The translations under genes were made by a program, and so were the position numbers. The notes under the pieces were generated by a model, which searched no databases, was not told the origin of the DNA, and saw only the letters and a list, made by a program, of their open reading frames with translations. This document shows, one piece after another, positions 8,041-10,046 of a stretch of DNA of 10,046 bases (within the stretch, counting starts at the first letter, position 1; each line of letters opens with the position of its first letter). This DNA is from Euperipatoides rowelli (Eukaryota; Onychophora; Udeonychophora; Euonychophora; Peripatopsidae), in the NCBI GenBank assembly GCA_003024985.2, contig PXIH01S0033504.1; one strand, given 5' to 3'.

Positions 8041-8280
8041 AATCGTCCGCTGAGAATTACAAAGTTCAATTCATGAACATTTTTAATTTTATTTCAAACT
8101 GCTGTAAATAGTCTTGTAATACTTAAAAAATTAAATGATTTGGAGATACAACTTTATACTTCTGTTTATATATCATTCCCAAGAATTGACAGGAAATTAA
8201 GACAAGAGAAGATGGAACACAGCAGGTTGAAAAAAAGTGAAAAATGGACATAGAACCTTGTATTTCTCAGCGGACGAAAT
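8041..8280. mobile_element. short terminal-inverted-repeat element, superfamily unknown
   Basis: The left end holds CGTCCGCTGAGAATTACAAA (8044-8063). The right end, read inward, holds CGTCCGCTGAGAAATACAAG, and agreement over the outer 24 bp is about 22 of 24. A weaker correspondence continues inward for about 70 bp, including ACTGCTGT near 8099 and ACAGCAGG near 8219. AAAT lies directly outside both CGTCCGC ends and may be a 4-bp target duplication or part of the repeat. There is no coding capacity. It is probably a MITE, but I do not recognise the terminal sequence and leave the superfamily open. Confidence 0.75.
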
Positions 8281-8328
8281 CAGTATTGTACATAGGAAAT
8301 AGGGATGAACTTATAGAAAATGATAATT

Positions 8329-8726
8329 GATGTGGGAATTTCTGCAGAAGTATTTAGAAAATGTTTGAATCGTTAAGTCTTCCATTGGCTAAATCATTAA
8401 TATGACATTGTATCATGATACTTTTCCAAAAGAATGGAAAATATCAGCTATAATACCTATTATGAAGACACTCATATCATACCTATTCTTAAAATAATAA
8501 ACTGACCCATTATGTTACTGAGTTTTGAAGGTATCCTAGAATAAGTAATATACTGTACTATGAACTTACTTAATGTTTCAATGATAATGATATCAATTTG
8601 GTGGAGTCCTACATACTTATTATATAACATTCAAAATATAAAATTCTCTCAAAGCTTTGGAGAATAAAAAAAACATCATTGGTCAGTTTACTGACAGATT
8701 TTTCCAAGACATACGATAATATAGAC
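8329..8726 (+). pseudogene. LINE copy B, N-terminal half of reverse transcriptase
   Basis: Degenerate ORF2 reverse transcriptase in shifting frames. DVGISAEVFRKCLN (8329-8370) matches the G-P-D-G-I-P-A-E-x-L-x-x-C block. TFPKEWKISAIIPI (from 8420) matches the F-P-x-x-W-K-x-A-x-V-x-P-I block. LLTDFSKTYDNID (8688-8726) is the first catalytic motif with its aspartate. Between them, stops and frameshifts obscure the P-I-S-L-L-S region, of which MLLSFEGILE near 8513-8542 may be the remnant. The frame is cut exactly after the I-D codons by a hAT-like insertion at 8727 and continues beyond it at 9235. Confidence 0.75.
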
Positions 8727-9225
8727 CAAGGGTTCTCAAAGTGTGGTACATGTACCACTAGTGGTGCATTACGTTGTTTTAGGTGGTACACAGAGATGTA
8801 ATTAAAAAGACAAATACATATACAGATATCCAGTGCATTATGAATCAGTAATTTTCTCTTATCGTAAAATGCTTTATTTGCACTGGGCTATCAATAGGTC
8901 CCTGTCTATAATAATTAATCGTTGTGCAGTTAGTTATGTACATGGTACATTTGATATTATATTTTAAATTTTTAAATGAATGTGTTTAAGATTGAAGAAG
9001 ACAAAAATGGACATTGAATATAAGTAAATACAGTAATAGCTTACGCTCAATAATTATAACTATGATTTTTTTGATCAGATTATTTTATTCTGTTTACCCT
9101 CTGACAATAAACATATGCTCATGTCTGCACAAAGTCTGAAATATGTAATGTAGCCTACATGGTGGTACATGAATATTTAGCAGTTTATTTAAGTGGTACA
9201 ACATTCCAAAGTTTGAGAACCCTCG
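8727..9225. mobile_element. non-autonomous hAT-like transposon inside LINE reverse transcriptase
   Basis: A 499-bp element whose left end reads CAAGGGTTCTCAAAGTGTGG and whose right end, read inward, reads CGAGGGTTCTCAAACTTTGG. The C-A-G-G-G-G-T-T-C-T-C-A-A-A form is a well-known hAT terminus. The flanking 8-mers ATATAGAC and ATATATAT agree at 6 of 8 positions, consistent with an aged target duplication. Subterminal repeats of GTGGTACA, including the 16-bp palindrome at 8743-8758, recur near the right end (GTGGTACAT near 9162 and GTGGTACAA near 9193), as expected for transposase binding sites. No transposase frame is present. LINE coding sequence can be read on both sides, which independently fixes the insertion point. 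Confidence 0.85.
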
Positions 9226-9234
9226 ATATATATT

Positions 9235-9297
9235 TTATTTTTATTTTCAAAATAATCCGGGCCTTTGTCAGAAAACCTATTAATATAACTAACAAGT
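9235..9297 (+). pseudogene. LINE copy B, reverse transcriptase continuing after the insertion
   Basis: This frame encodes LFLFSK, a stop, SGPLSENLLI, a stop, and LTS. It fits the reverse-transcriptase segment directly after I-D-H (x-L-L-x-K-L-x-x-x-G-L-S-E-x-L-L-x-W-L-x-S-Y-L). The spacing from the I-D codons at 8721-8726, once the 499-bp element and its target duplication are discounted, is close to that of intact LINEs. Recognisable LINE sequence ends at about 9297, where a GC-richer block begins. Confidence 0.65.
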
Positions 9298-9300
9298 AGG

Positions 9301-9415
9301 AGGTGGTGGGGGATGAGAAAGAACCTTTGGACGGTCGATCTCTCCGTTACAAAATGCAGCCAAAGACTGTACTGGTTTTATGACCCCTGTCACACGTGCA
9401 TAAAACAAGGTAAAA
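9301..9415. other. GC-richer block of unknown nature
   Basis: About 115 bp with several CpG dinucleotides (in CGGTCGATC, TCTCCGTT and CACACGTG), clearly different from its AT-rich surroundings. An E-box-like CACGTG lies at 9393-9398. On the plus strand an ATG at 9313 opens 59 codons, with the pattern W-F-Y-D-P-C-H-T-C in the middle. A donor-like AAG/GTAAAA follows the GC-rich part. On the minus strand the block is also open across its length. I recognise no family. It may be an exon, a fragment of another repeat, or a SINE-like piece. Confidence 0.4.
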
Positions 9416-10046
9416 GAATTGTTGTACAAAAATACCGTATATTTAATATTCATAAATTATTCATAAGAATATTCACACAACAAAAGAACTGAAATGGCAT
9501 AAGAAAAATAAAGTCATCCACAGTATCATGACAGCATGTGTAAATGTACCTGTGTATCCATCATCATTTGCAAGAATCACTCAAGAAAACAGTTTAGAGA
9601 AATTAATCATTTATTTACTAATAAATTACATGTACAGTATATGGATAACAAAAAAAATTGTATTACCATGAGATAACTAATCCCATCCGCAGTAATAAGA
9701 AAAAAAATAACAAAAAAAAATTGTACTTCACCTCCCTGATGTAATAAAACTAAAATCGCCAACAAAAAAATGTTGAAAATAGCATACTTACACTGTATAT
9801 ACTGTAAATCCCTTACTGTCTATATTTGTTACGAATAAACTTTGCAAGTAACTTATACCCCTCACTACCTCAACACATAGGCTACCCAAAACATTCATAT
9901 TTAAAAAATGATAAAAATCTATTAAGAAAAACATGAATGAAATGCTTGAAATAATCCCCCAAAAGCAACATTTAAAACATTATAGTAGACCGCCAATAAT
10001 ATACCGCTATATTTTCTTTTAAGTCTCAATTTTTAAAAAAACATTG
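9416..10046. other. AT-rich non-coding DNA, no gene seen
   Basis: Stops in all frames and no recognisable domain or RNA. The phrase ACAAAAAAAATTGTA occurs in near-identical form at about 9649 and 9711, a minor repeat. A minus-strand donor-like GTAAGT near 9786 has no convincing exon behind it. Confidence 0.45.

Noticed and set aside
9300-9415. SINE or tRNA-derived promoter in the GC-richer block
   Set aside because: GGTCGATCTCTCC only loosely resembles a B box and no A box sits at a proper distance.

Overview
The window looks like nuclear DNA from a multicellular animal, probably an invertebrate. It is very AT-rich and full of homopolymer runs, with no long uninterrupted reading frame, no operon-like packing and no prokaryotic signals. 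Two short protein-coding segments are bounded by good splice sites. The mobile elements are of animal type, including a Ty1/copia element whose primer binding site fits the 3' end of the animal initiator-Met tRNA. I cannot name the species. The recurring words TAGGCCTA / GTAGCCTAC and TACAGTAC may help a comparison with candidate genomes.

Only one host gene is recognised. On the minus strand, two consecutive exons (1549-1617, then 1344-1446) encode the first half of an RWD domain. The product most resembles RNF25, a RING-type E3 ubiquitin ligase. Splicing joins them in phase, and the rest of the RWD domain and the RING domain would lie beyond the left edge. A possible tiny first coding exon at 3143-3168 has the right phase but is weakly supported. 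Around this gene lie a 94-bp tandem duplication (378-552) and a fold-back repeat (749-1019).

The region from about 3460 to 9300 is a graveyard of transposable elements. A Ty1/copia 5' LTR, primer binding site and frameshifted gag start (3462-4071) stop abruptly. After about 1.1 kb of unassigned AT-rich DNA come two plus-strand LINE reverse-transcriptase remnants in tandem (5160-5450 and 5480-6506). The second ends in an inverted duplication (6438-6564). A third LINE copy on the same strand runs from its endonuclease end (about 6765) to the reverse transcriptase (about 9297). It is broken by three non-autonomous DNA-transposon insertions: a hAT-like element with perfect 8-bp target duplications (7508-7934), an unassigned inverted-repeat element (8041-8280), and a second hAT-like element (8727-9225). 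The last one sits inside the reverse-transcriptase coding sequence, which can be read on both sides of it.

The right end holds a short GC-richer block of unknown nature (9301-9415) and then plain AT-rich DNA. I see no novel molecular system. The most informative points are the layered insertion history, the RNF25 assignment made from only about 57 codons, and the unassigned inverted-repeat elements.
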